Shown piece after piece: positions 20,101 through 26,880 of a stretch of DNA of 51,412 nucleotides. Position 1 is the stretch's first letter, and every line of letters starts with the position of its first letter. The notes under the pieces were generated by a model, which did no database searches, was not told where the DNA came from, and saw only the letters and a list, made by a program, of their open reading frames with translations. Source of the stretch: Bacteroidetes bacterium OLB9. GTDB taxonomy: Bacteria > Bacteroidota > Bacteroidia > Chitinophagales > Saprospiraceae. The stretch is taken from assembly GCA_001567255.1 (NCBI GenBank), contig LNBW01000026.1, forward strand, positions 1 to 51,412, given 5' to 3'. The position numbers and the translations under genes are program-made.

Positions 20101-20460
20101 GAGATGATGGCGTTAGGTAATGAATTAAGTGCTGAGCTTTATGGCTCAGATATGGAGGCAACGCCATTTGGATTACAGTGGAGAACTAAACATGTTTCTG
20201 AGTTTGGTATTACTGCAGTAGCACCTAACCCATGGTCAACGAACACTGAAATTAAGTTTGAACTGCCTAAAGCAGGTGTTGTGGCTTTCAGTGTGAAAGA
20301 TTATACAGGTAAGAGCTTTGTGAGTACCATCCAGCGATATGAAGCGGGTGAAAATACCATCAGACTGAACAGATCTGACATCCCTCATTCAGGTGTTTAC
20401 ATCTACGAGGTCAAGTTTGGAACACAGATTTTGACAGGTAAAATGATTGTGATAGAATAA
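14128..20460 (+). CDS. Giant multidomain surface protein (beta-helix, HYR, dockerin-like, cohesin-like, T9SS)
   Basis: A 2110-residue secreted protein. A signal peptide ends near SAQNRYVSTTGDD. Residues ~40-340 look like a right-handed beta-helix (CATIQHAVNQAVSGDNINV, then many NN(T/R)I turns). Residues ~766-850 are a HYR domain (CPANIEVVV, DNCPG, DHSGNTATC). Residues ~860-1700 hold cysteine-rich repeats with DNC and KILRKWKVLDWC-type motifs, at least twice. A carboxypeptidase-regulatory-like segment (~1708-1760) precedes two dockerin-like helices (MNGVSTLDLVMIQRHILG and ANNNGSISAADVSELRKLIL, ~1762-1820). A cohesin-like beta module (~1895-2020) and a T9SS type A sorting domain (~2030-2110, VAPNPWSTNTEIKF) end the protein. 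Such proteins are typical Saprospiraceae surface or gliding/attachment adhesins; the exact role is unknown. It is monocistronic, with a promoter box at 14044 and a possible terminator at 20488. Confidence 0.85.
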   Translation: MLIMSILHKFTNGKNTLTRHIQRLVLMMLFFVVLGTVSAQNRYVSTTGDDTANDCSNLGSPCATIQHAVNQAVSGDNINVAPGTYNENVNINKSVQLLGSAMNSIVQGSTGQLGTFWIPNGTNNVSIDGFTLIGYDNANGAIEYAALYIQSNNQGITITNNRITANGEGGLLTEYGGTNSNLIVTGNIFDGQTFTGPNPGACGFSTQFDNPTTNVPRQLVVVGPSYTNVTFTNNTISGTAGGVGTVPPCDVTGQGNTLVTIDATNTTISGNTFNGKTSRFASMLRTRGTQNSIFNNNFDASNLEGLAFFHFYDSDALTGGSPDNLPDLLAQNQWSPNPSYVVDGSGNTSILFCDGPILRGEIDGNASTSTSNDGISEVISIDYCDDANVGFSNFADIDNIGAEGKLFQIVESTNVTHSMCNNCVRDYTDINGSTENFTLTDPSQQGTLTLKFISWEDTNDDDLIDLNECRSDTLIFNLNLYPTPVVTITSDNTPAVCVGAVINYQSTVTGGIPGASYTYNWCAFNSPSGSGTCFTTGFTPNNTDPNPSRQWNFLGGKSVQLTVNTTGCAPVLSNLLSFEVFDQPAAPTLDVATPSSGTNVCIGDVMSATTNPGTGGANSCSDEYQYSTDNGVTWQPYVPGNNIIMDTSIVIIQGRRVCNGTGCDATDWEDIATWNSASLPTVAITPDPAIGCPLSDINLNGNPSGGTTPYTHLWTGLDADKLDDVNIQTPVFNHDAEGSYTVNYIVTDDNGCIASDNITITLIDDEAPSILCPANIEVVVPPTECTAVVNYADPVVTDNCPGALTWSVVSGLSSGSDFPIGTTTVVLEATDHSGNTATCSFTVTVNDILNPNLACGVIQHSLDGNCEGVLSPLDVLTGWEESGGSINLGCLDAFQIDIMDINGISQGNHLNGDNIGQTLKGWISHPNVGVVCDFYVKVEDKIAPTIECDTIDVPCLTDVDALVTAQAFDNCFATVSLVDHQYENLDCDPDYIGRITRIYRAIDGSGNESGTCTSIINISRPNSAGITLPVRERKFLCSDNFRTDDRGEGFPAPEVVGVPVFDGQPLWPQSNLEKLYCNAFIDYEDQVITHNSCRTRILRIWTITEWWCSESVVWSIGNQMIDIVDEEGPSIPQQNNFEVTTQARTCSAVLQLPQLNITDKCNTIKKVFVNITDGVSPIASLASNGGFVELPVGIYSVTYTAIDHCGNSSTMTYRITVKDDTQPIAVCDEFATVSLRQNGYTYITANAVDDGSYDACGDVTLKISRMDGDPCDFGYTPTVWKDTLQFCCLDSGTSPMVALLVTDKGGNTNMCMVSVQVQDKILPSMTCPEDVTVECTFTFDPSDSGMDRAFGTATIFDNCPSNPVVRQSFVDNRSNCGIGTIQRTLALEENGDTIQTCLQTITFINSHAFTVDSIVWPKDTIIQGQCAFDGLSPENLPDGYNNPIISEGLCDLIGVRYEDEVNTFTTNGACYKILRKWKVLDWCQSSGGVYATWTHTQEIAVMDNNAPIMTVPDSLVVFETAGCTSAEVTLGATATDCTPSDELVWTYKIYQDSVLQFSGNSNVVIDTFEVGSYYILFTVRDRCGNISEAGYDFEIKTVKAPTAICKKGLAASLVLMDTNGDGTGDTPQVMLRPDFFDNKSEHLCGVPFVLSFSADTTDTLVTFDCDDLGNQTIQLWVTDTNGNTNYCETFVDIQDNDTLCGGTGPLVADISGRTVKEDNQPIENVTVELQGNENVITNTNQDGRYTFSATLRGQNYDVVPSRVGDDMNGVSTLDLVMIQRHILGLEHLNSPYKLIAADANNNGSISAADVSELRKLILGVNPTLTNNTSWRFVDAAHKFVDVTNPWTGGFPEIQHIDNLRSNMDMNFIGIKIGDVNGSAVGTKFGEEVLNTRTLASLAIEDRIVHSGEIIEIPVIATSTEAFYGLQAALQTEGLILREMKGGVVNVTLSDYAIKSVKDLKLALADGNGINVKSGDVLFSIEVEAIKDGKLSEMMALGNELSAELYGSDMEATPFGLQWRTKHVSEFGITAVAPNPWSTNTEIKFELPKAGVVAFSVKDYTGKSFVSTIQRYEAGENTIRLNRSDIPHSGVYIYEVKFGTQILTGKMIVIE

Positions 20461-20487
20461 TTCTATATATTAAATCGACAGATTATT

Positions 20488-20523
20488 AGTGGCTTGCTGA
20501 CATGATCGGTAAGCACTTTTTTT
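20488..20523 (+). terminator. Possible intrinsic terminator after the giant gene
   Basis: AGTGGCTTGC and GGTAAGCACT can pair imperfectly (one bulged G), followed by a T7 run, 28 bp after the stop codon at 20460. Confidence 0.45.
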
Positions 20524-20802
20524 ATGGTATCATTATTGGCAAATGCAAGGATGTATTTCTCACCTTAAAATGGCATCGGATCAAATAGTATAAATTTATA
20601 TTGTTTGAACATCGCCATTGTACCTACTTATCGGAAGCATTTTGCAGCCATAGATTCATATTCCGAAGATTAAGCTATGATAGATGGCACTTTTTGATCA
20701 TTATGCTGAATTCAAATGTGTAAGCTGGTTTAAATATTAACAATGTTATATATAAATTTTTTAAATGAATGTAATAAGCTATTTTTGCTGAAAATTTAGA
20801 TC
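20524..20802. other. Intergenic region before thyA
   Basis: AT-rich, no gene seen. The last part carries the TATTTTTG element at 20780-20787 for thyA. Confidence 0.4.
20780..20787 (+). promoter_or_regulatory. -7 promoter element (TATTTTTG) for thyA
   Basis: TATTTTTG matches TAnnTTTG and lies 16 bp before the ATG, predicting a very short leader of about 10 nt. Confidence 0.5.
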
Positions 20803-21597
20803 ATGAAGCAATACCTGAAATTGTTAAATCACATTCTGGAAAACGGCACTTCTAAGTCAGATAGAACAGGAACTGGAACCATCAGTGTTTTCGGATATCA
20901 GATGCGTTTCGATTTGAATGATGGTTTTCCATTAATGACAACAAAAAAGCTTCATTTGAAATCTATCATCTATGAGTTGTTGTGGTTTTTGAAAGGCGAT
21001 ACTAATATACAGTATCTTACAGAACATGGTGTACGCATATGGAATGAATGGGCAGATGAAAATGGTGATCTCGGACCGATTTATGGCAAGCAGTGGAGGT
21101 CATGGACAAGACCTGATGGCACCACCGTTGACCAAATAGCACAAGTGGTTAATACCATTAAAAATAATCCAGATTCACGTCGTATGATTGTCAATGCATG
21201 GAATGTAGGCGAACTGAATCAGATGGCTTTAACACCATGTCACTGTATGTTTCAATTTTATGTAGCTGATGGTGCATTGTCCTGCCAACTTTATCAGCGT
21301 TCTGCTGATACTTTTCTGGGTGTTCCATTTAATATAGCTTCTTATGCACTATTGACGATGATGATTGCTCAAGTTTGTGGATTGAAAGCTGGTGAGTTTA
21401 TTCATACATTTGGTGATGTACACCTTTATAATAACCATCTTGAGCAGGCTCGTGAGCAACTTCAGCGCACGCCCAAGCCACTACCCACGATGCTCATCAA
21501 TCCGGAGGTTTCGTCTATATTTGATTTTACTTTTGAAGACTTTACACTGACAGATTATCATCCGGATCCGCATATAAAGGCTGAAGTATCAGTTTAG
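20803..21597 (+). CDS. thyA: Thymidylate synthase ThyA
   Basis: A 264-residue cytosolic enzyme that methylates dUMP to dTMP with 5,10-methylenetetrahydrofolate. Length equals E. coli ThyA. Signatures: [13 protein letters not shown] at the N-terminus, the catalytic cysteine in [13 protein letters not shown], the dUMP-binding [20 protein letters not shown] segment, and the C-terminal [12 protein letters not shown]. All key residues are present. No dihydrofolate reductase gene follows; the next gene, 32 bp downstream, is an M3 peptidase that may be co-transcribed. Confidence 0.97.
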   Translation: MKQYLKLLNHILENGTSKSDRTGTGTISVFGYQMRFDLNDGFPLMTTKKLHLKSIIYELLWFLKGDTNIQYLTEHGVRIWNEWADENGDLGPIYGKQWRSWTRPDGTTVDQIAQVVNTIKNNPDSRRMIVNAWNVGELNQMALTPCHCMFQFYVADGALSCQLYQRSADTFLGVPFNIASYALLTMMIAQVCGLKAGEFIHTFGDVHLYNNHLEQAREQLQRTPKPLPTMLINPEVSSIFDFTFEDFTLTDYHPDPHIKAEVSV

Positions 21598-21629
21598 TGC
21601 ATCATATCTTTCATTAATCACTTCATTTT

Positions 21630-23753
21630 ATGAACCGCTTTACTATAATTATTTTTATTATATTGCTCAATGCGATGTATTCGTGTAAAGAAAAAGATAA
21701 TTTAATGATAGCAACCATGACGAACAATCCATTAATGGCAACATTTAATACGCCTTATGGAGTACCACCTTTTGACAAAATAAAAAACGAACACTTTATT
21801 CCGGCTTTTGAAGCAGCGATGACTGTGCATAAAGCTGAAATTGATTCATTAGCAGCCATGGAGTCAGCACCTACATTTGAAAATACTATTGTAGGATTGG
21901 ATCGATGTGGTGCCATGTTGGATAGGGTAAGTAGTATTTTTTTCAATCTTTCTAGTGCGAACACAAACGATGAAATAGAGAAAATATCTGAAGAAATAGC
22001 GCCAAAACTTGCAAAGCATAGAGACTATATTTCACTTAATGCTGATCTGTTTCATAGGGTAAAAAAAGTATGGGATGATCGAGAGCAGCTTGGACTGGAC
22101 GAGGAGCAGGCAGAACTTTTAGACAAGACATATAGATCTTTTATACGCAATGGTGCCTTGCTTAGTAAAAAGGACAAGGAGGTCATTACTAAAATAAATG
22201 AAGAAATATCACTGCTGACCATTAAGTTTGGTCAAAATACCCTTGCAGAAGTTAATAATTTTCAACTTGTCGTGGATAATCTTGATGACTTGAAGGGATT
22301 GCCTGAGAGTGTCATTGCTATTGCTGCTGATGAAGCAAGGGCAGCAGGGCAGAATGGAAAATGGATATTTACATTGCAAAATCCTAGTGTGATGCCTTTT
22401 CTGCAATATGCTGAAAACAGAACACTTAGAGAGAAATTATGGGATGCTATGCAGCTCAAGGGCAACAATAGCAATGAAAATGATAATAATGAAATCATCA
22501 AAAAGCTGGTCAATCTCCGTTTACAGCGAGCTAATTTACTAGGTTATCCTACTCATGCCCACTATGTTCTAGAGGAGCAGATGGCTAAGAATCCTGATAA
22601 TGTAGGCAAGCTTCTCAATGATCTTTGGAAACCGGCCATGAAAAAGGCAGAAGCTGAAGCTAAGGAAATTCAAGCGTATATCCATAATGAGGGTGGAGAC
22701 TTTAAGCTAGAGCCATATGACTGGCGATACTATGCAGAAAAAATTAGAAAAGAGAAATTTGATATCGATGAAAATGAAATAAAAGCATATTTGAGCCTTG
22801 ATCAAGTTCGCAAAGGGGTTTTTAGCACCGTCAGTAAGCTATATGGCCTAAATTTTGTCGAAAGAAAAGACCTGCCGACTTATCATCCCGAAGCGATACC
22901 TTATGAAGTGACTGAGGCTGACGGTAGATTTGTAGGTATTTTATATATGGACTTTCATCCTAGACCTAGCAAGCGTGGCGGTGCATGGATGACTTCCTAT
23001 AGTGATCAAAAGATGGTAGATGGTAATAGGGTGCCTCCTGTTATTTCTATTGTTTGCAATTTTTCAAAGGCAACTGGTGATACACCGGCTTTACTTACCT
23101 TCGATGAGGTGACAACCTTTTTTCATGAATTTGGCCATGCCTTGCATGGATTGCTTTCAAATGTACACTATCAGTCACTTGCAGGCACCAATGTACCAAC
23201 AGATTTTGTTGAACTTCCGTCTCAGGTATTGGAAAATTGGGCTTATCAGCCGGAAGTGCTGAAAAGTTTTGCCGTTCACTATAAAACTGGTGATACCATT
23301 CCTGATGAGCTGATTGAAAAGATCAATAAAGTCGGAACCTATGGCCAGGGCTTTGCTACCGGCGAGTATTTAGCGGCATCGCTCTTAGATATGGATTATC
23401 ACACTATAACGACACCTCTTGAAGGTACGATTGGTGATTTTGAGCAAAATAGGATGAATGCACGTGGCTTGATACCTGAAATCATTCCTCGCTATAGGAG
23501 TACTTATTTTAACCATATATTTGCGGGTGGTTATTCATCCGGTTACTACAGTTATATCTGGTCAGAAGTTTTAGATTCTGATGCTTTTGAAGCCTTTAAA
23601 AAGAACGGTATTTTTGATCCTGCTACTGCTAGTTCATTTCGAAAGAATGTACTTGAGAAAGGCGGCTCAGCAGATCCGATGGTACTTTATAAAAGATTTA
23701 GAGGTGCCGAACCCAGTATTGAGCCATTGCTAAAAAGGCGCGGTCTCGACTGA
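21630..23753 (+). CDS. dcp: M3 family metallopeptidase (peptidyl-dipeptidase Dcp-like), lipoprotein
   Basis: A 707-residue zinc peptidase of family M3A, cleaving dipeptides or small fragments from oligopeptides. The zinc site is HEFGHALHG with the downstream Glu in the expected helix, preceded by LLTFDEVTTFF. The C-terminal YSSGYYSYIWSEVLDSDAF block contains the Tyr residues that bind substrate in Dcp. The N-terminus MNRFTIIIFIILLNAMYSC is a lipoprotein signal ending at Cys19, so unlike cytosolic E. coli Dcp this copy should be tethered in the periplasm, as in many Bacteroidota. It lies 32 bp after thyA. A hairpin terminator follows at 23784. Confidence 0.9.
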   Translation: MNRFTIIIFIILLNAMYSCKEKDNLMIATMTNNPLMATFNTPYGVPPFDKIKNEHFIPAFEAAMTVHKAEIDSLAAMESAPTFENTIVGLDRCGAMLDRVSSIFFNLSSANTNDEIEKISEEIAPKLAKHRDYISLNADLFHRVKKVWDDREQLGLDEEQAELLDKTYRSFIRNGALLSKKDKEVITKINEEISLLTIKFGQNTLAEVNNFQLVVDNLDDLKGLPESVIAIAADEARAAGQNGKWIFTLQNPSVMPFLQYAENRTLREKLWDAMQLKGNNSNENDNNEIIKKLVNLRLQRANLLGYPTHAHYVLEEQMAKNPDNVGKLLNDLWKPAMKKAEAEAKEIQAYIHNEGGDFKLEPYDWRYYAEKIRKEKFDIDENEIKAYLSLDQVRKGVFSTVSKLYGLNFVERKDLPTYHPEAIPYEVTEADGRFVGILYMDFHPRPSKRGGAWMTSYSDQKMVDGNRVPPVISIVCNFSKATGDTPALLTFDEVTTFFHEFGHALHGLLSNVHYQSLAGTNVPTDFVELPSQVLENWAYQPEVLKSFAVHYKTGDTIPDELIEKINKVGTYGQGFATGEYLAASLLDMDYHTITTPLEGTIGDFEQNRMNARGLIPEIIPRYRSTYFNHIFAGGYSSGYYSYIWSEVLDSDAFEAFKKNGIFDPATASSFRKNVLEKGGSADPMVLYKRFRGAEPSIEPLLKRRGLD

Positions 23754-23783
23754 GTATATTTAAACTACTGAAATTTAAAAGGA

Positions 23784-23817
23784 AAGGATGGACTTGAATT
23801 CGTTTCAATCCATCCTT
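23784..23817. terminator. Intrinsic terminator hairpin (bidirectional) between convergent genes
   Basis: AAGGATGGA (23784-23792) pairs perfectly with TCCATCCTT (23809-23817), and the loop can pair further (TTGAA/TTCAA). It sits between the stop of the M3 peptidase (plus) and the stop of the Rrf2 regulator (minus). The T tract on the plus side is weak. Confidence 0.65.
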
Positions 23818-23868
23818 ATTTGTGTGATTGCTTGAAATATATTTTGAACATGGACAGTTTAGCATATA

Positions 23869-24300
23869 TCAGTCCATTAAAAATGCCAGACCATCATTGA
23901 CCGGATCTCTCAGGTCTTTTACTTTTTTTTCTCTAAATATTTTTTCTATTAAGTCTCTAGCTACCTTGTAGTCAAAGTGGATAGGACATGGATGGCTCTC
24001 CGAACACATACTCAAACCAAGGCCGCATTCCTTAAAAACTTCCTTGCCCTCGATGGTTTCCACAATATTAGATAGTGCCTGATTTTGCTGCTCATCTTGC
24101 AGGTAAAAGCCGCCATTCGGCCCCTTAACACTATTGATAATCTTATGCCTAACAAGCGTCTGTAGGGTCTTCCCGATGGTGTGTTCGGAGGCATTAATCT
24201 TCTCAGATATTTCCTTGATGCTGGTCTTTTTACCTGCTTCGCTTCTGATGGAGAGATAAATGACTGCTTTGATTGCCGTTTTACAAGTTTGACTTAACAT
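23869..24300 (-). CDS. Rrf2 family transcriptional regulator (NsrR-like, Fe-S ligand cysteines)
   Basis: A 143-residue winged-helix regulator. The DNA-binding part spans residues 1-65 (SQTCKTAIKAVIYLSIRSEAG; INASEHTIGKTLQTLVRH, the recognition helix; SVKGPNGGFYL, the wing). The effector part has three spaced cysteines in ECGLGLSMCSESHPCPIH, matching the Fe-S cluster arrangement of NsrR/IscR-type Rrf2 proteins. Family members sense nitric oxide or Fe-S status through this cluster. Here it is the last gene of the minus-strand island with Fe-S-repair and DUF2249 genes, 6 bp after the DUF59 gene, which fits a NO-responsive local regulator. A candidate operator is the palindrome at 28679-28694. 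NsrR-like function is inferred from context plus cysteines. Confidence 0.83.
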   Translation of the reverse strand: MLSQTCKTAIKAVIYLSIRSEAGKKTSIKEISEKINASEHTIGKTLQTLVRHKIINSVKGPNGGFYLQDEQQNQALSNIVETIEGKEVFKECGLGLSMCSESHPCPIHFDYKVARDLIEKIFREKKVKDLRDPVNDGLAFLMD

Positions 24301-24306
24301 AATCTT

Positions 24307-24639
24307 TTAATGGCCTAAAAATACTTTACCTTCAGGAGAGATCATCGAAAAATCCCAAGGCGGATCAAACACAAGGTTGATGTTGATGGTCCAGTCCGGA
24401 AATGCATGGGTCAGAGACTCCGTCACGTCACTTGTTATACTTTCGCCCATAGGACAAAACTGAGTAGTCAGCGTCATAGTGACATTCAGTATTTTATTGT
24501 CTTCGTCAAATTCGAGTTCATAAATCAAACCAAGATCAACTACATTCAAACCGACTTCAGGGTCGTCAACATAGTACAGTCCTACCAATGCATAATCGCA
24601 CTTCTCCTGATTATTAGTTAAAACACTATTTGCACTCAT
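24307..24639 (-). CDS. DUF59/MIP18 family Fe-S cluster assembly factor
   Basis: A 110-residue protein of the MIP18/DUF59 family (SufT, PaaD and eukaryotic CIA2 relatives), which help deliver or insert Fe-S clusters. Conserved features: DDPEVGLNVVDLGLIYEL, then VTMTLTTQFCPMGESI with the reactive cysteine, and the C-terminal FDPPWDFSMISPEG. Length is standard for single-domain members. Its start overlaps the stop of the upstream membrane-protein gene by 4 bp and its stop lies 6 bp before the Rrf2 gene, so translation is probably coupled. In this island it would support rebuilding of NO-damaged clusters, a contextual inference. Confidence 0.87.
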   Translation of the reverse strand: MSANSVLTNNQEKCDYALVGLYYVDDPEVGLNVVDLGLIYELEFDEDNKILNVTMTLTTQFCPMGESITSDVTESLTHAFPDWTININLVFDPPWDFSMISPEGKVFLGH

Positions 24640-25920
24640 AATTGTTTTTGTTGATGTGTAATGATTTTACCTGTATTAGTAACGTAGAGCACAGCTGCTA
24701 AGAGCAACGCAAATGCTCCCACTTTTAAAATAATATCTTGTGATAATAATATTCCCGCTATAAATAGCACAAAACCAGATAGATAGGCTATAAGCATGCC
24801 TGAATATATTTTATCGCTGAAAAGTTCTTTGGGAGTAGGCGTTCGGCCTTTGAATGCCTTTTTAGTATAAACTTTATTCCATACAATAAATGGAAGTGTC
24901 TTGAAAGTCATGCCTAAAATGATAGCGGTAATCCATCCAAAAAGGATACAAAAACCGTATAAAATGGAAATGTTCAAATATTCGCCGGCAGGCAGAAAGT
25001 ACAATATAAGAATTATTGCGATCAATGGTATCAGCATCTGTGCTACCGAAAGCAATGAAATTTTCATTTGATCATCCACTTGCCTTCTTATCCTAACCTT
25101 ATAAGCTTTGTAGCAATACACACCAAATAATAGTATGCCGGTCAGTCCGGCTATAATGGACAGCAGAAAAGCTATTGATGTCAATCCTGCAATTTTGAAG
25201 AGAATAAAGCTCACTAATGCACCATTGATCATGCCATAGACCCACCAGAGTAAATTTTTGTTACTATATTTGGAAATTAGGAACATGGGTATCAACCTTG
25301 AGCCCACACCGGTTATTAAGAGTAAAAACCATCCGACCAGACCTAAGTGCGCATGTAGTGACAAATATGCCACTGAACTTTCTGGAAATATATGAGTATT
25401 CATATTATACACTAGCAAAAGACCAAAAAAAAGTGGTTGCTAATAGCCAGAGCGCTGCCGTCATGATAAACCAAGCATGGACATTGCGAACCTTACTTTT
25501 AAAAGCACTGCGATATACATTGACGATGTATAGTAGCACGCCTAAATTAATGAGTGAAGCACCCGATAGCATCAAAACTCCAAAATCAAACACATAGAAG
25601 CCGGTTATCAAAAGTGGAATGCCTACACCTGTCACAGCAAAGGTTGAATAGGCCAGATTGTCACTGTCTAGCTCGCCTTCTATCAGCACGGGTAGGAGCT
25701 GGTGAGATGCACCCATGATAATCATCGTGCCCCATCCCAGGGCCATGGTGTGTGTTATTGCCAGCGTATAGGGATTGAAGTAGTGCGAGTTGACAATGCC
25801 GGTATGCACCAGTAGCAAGATGGTACTCACAAGAAAGGATACCGCTGCATATATATAAAACGGTATCACAACTTTGTAATTGGTTGTCTTCTGGAGACCT
25901 GATAATGTAGGTGCAAACAT
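24636..25920 (-). pseudogene. Haem-copper-oxidase-I/NnrS-like membrane protein, split by a one-base frameshift
   Basis: Two minus-strand frames (25920-25405 and 25418-24636) form one polytopic membrane protein of about 427 residues. The first half has ITHTMALGWGTMIIMGASHQLLPVL; the second has LHAHLGLVGWFLLLITGVGSRLIP. These paired His-Gly-Trp motifs are the kind seen in NnrS and cytochrome-oxidase-subunit-I-like proteins encoded beside denitrification and NO-stress genes. About eleven to twelve hydrophobic segments are visible. The join is an eight-base T run in the coding sense (A run 25425-25432): with seven T the sequence reads TTFFGLLLVYNMNTH and is fully open. It is 6 bp after the DUF1858/DUF2249 gene and overlaps the DUF59 gene by 4 bp. 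The conserved His suggest haem or copper binding; NO reduction itself is not shown. Confidence 0.75.
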
Positions 25921-25926
25921 ATAGGC

Positions 25927-26757
25927 TTATTTACTTCTGAATATCAACAAATACACTTCTCCTTCTTGCACATCCTTGATGCGATAGTCAAATGCCCTAT
26001 CTCTCAGTTCATTGAGTAAAAATACCGGAACACGCTTATGGTACACATACAGCGCTGCATCATCCGGAAGATTTTCTAATTCTCCTAATATAGTCATCAT
26101 CGGCATCGGCATCTCCAGATGACGAACGTCAACTTCTTGAAGGTGTCCTTCATATTTCTTCAAAATTTCATCCCAGTCGTCTGAGGTATCCGCATTGATT
26201 TGAATATCAGTTGTTGTAGTGCGAGATTTGTTTTCATCAGACTTAAAAAAATAAGTTTCAATCGTTTCGTCATCAACAAATTTCACATAAGTCTCAAAAC
26301 CTTGTTTTTCAAGTAGCTTAATCAGTGGTACCGGCTCAAATGTGTTGATAATCAACAATGCCTGGTCTTGCTGTAGTGCTTTAACTTTTTGTTGAATGGC
26401 TTTCAGTGGATCTTCACCGGCGGCGAGTATACCTCGTACATCAAATTCGACAATCTGATTCGGTTGTAATGATTTTAAGAAGGCAGGTTCGGGCATGTTT
26501 TCCTGGGTCTCGCTACCTGCAATAGAAGTGGAACGATCATATTCAAATCCCAGTGGTGCCAGTGCATTGAAAAAATCTTCAGGTTTGACACCTCCTATTT
26601 TAGCTGCCATGGCGATACTTGTTCTTCCGGCCATCAGCCTTCTCAAAATTGGGTTTCTGAGTTTCTTGAAGTCAGGGCTTAAAGTAACAATCGTTTCCAG
26701 TGCATCCGGATGGTGCTTGAGTAAAGCAGCAATTTTTGTTTGTTGGTTGATTAACAT
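25927..26757 (-). CDS. DUF1858 plus two DUF2249-like domains
   Basis: A 276-residue cytosolic protein. Residues 1-68 resemble DUF1858 (LLKHHPDALETIVTLSPDFKK; SIAMAAKIGGV), a small domain also found at the start of Ric/ScdA-type and hydroxylamine-reductase-linked proteins. Residues 102-172 form a DUF2249-like domain (VEFDVRGILAAGEDP; INTFEPVPLIKLL) and 206-275 a second, more divergent one (VDVRHLEMPMPM; ALYVYHKRVPVFLLNEL). DUF2249 is a small alpha/beta domain of unknown biochemical activity, often near haemerythrin and denitrification genes. The gene lies between the Ric fusion and the NnrS-like gene, 6 bp from the latter. The His-Asp-Pro loop of canonical DUF2249 is replaced by FEPVP and KRVPV, so these copies may be structural or ligand-altered. 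Confidence 0.75.
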   Translation of the reverse strand: MLINQQTKIAALLKHHPDALETIVTLSPDFKKLRNPILRRLMAGRTSIAMAAKIGGVKPEDFFNALAPLGFEYDRSTSIAGSETQENMPEPAFLKSLQPNQIVEFDVRGILAAGEDPLKAIQQKVKALQQDQALLIINTFEPVPLIKLLEKQGFETYVKFVDDETIETYFFKSDENKSRTTTTDIQINADTSDDWDEILKKYEGHLQEVDVRHLEMPMPMMTILGELENLPDDAALYVYHKRVPVFLLNELRDRAFDYRIKDVQEGEVYLLIFRSK

Positions 26758-26836
26758 CTTAGTAAAGTCATCATTTTAAAATAGGATTACCGATTGCCCA
26801 GTTTTATGTCTTTAATTAGACTTATTATAACTATAA

Positions 26837-26867
26837 CCGGCATTGCTCAACAAACAAGCAATGCCGG
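26837..26867 (-). terminator. Strong hairpin between the Ric fusion gene and the downstream genes
   Basis: A perfect 11-bp inverted repeat (CCGGCATTGCT / AGCAATGCCGG) with a 9-nt loop lies 14 bp after the stop of the four-DUF2249 Ric gene. The T tract is weak, so it may attenuate rather than stop transcription into the downstream genes or protect the 3' end of the message. Confidence 0.7.
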
Positions 26868-26880
26868 CTCTTTGTTGCTC

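Noticed and set aside
26806..26823. Second operator ATGTCTTTAATTAGACTT before the DUF1858 gene
   Set aside because: It is partly palindromic, but its arms and spacing differ from the site at 28679, so a shared regulator is not supported.
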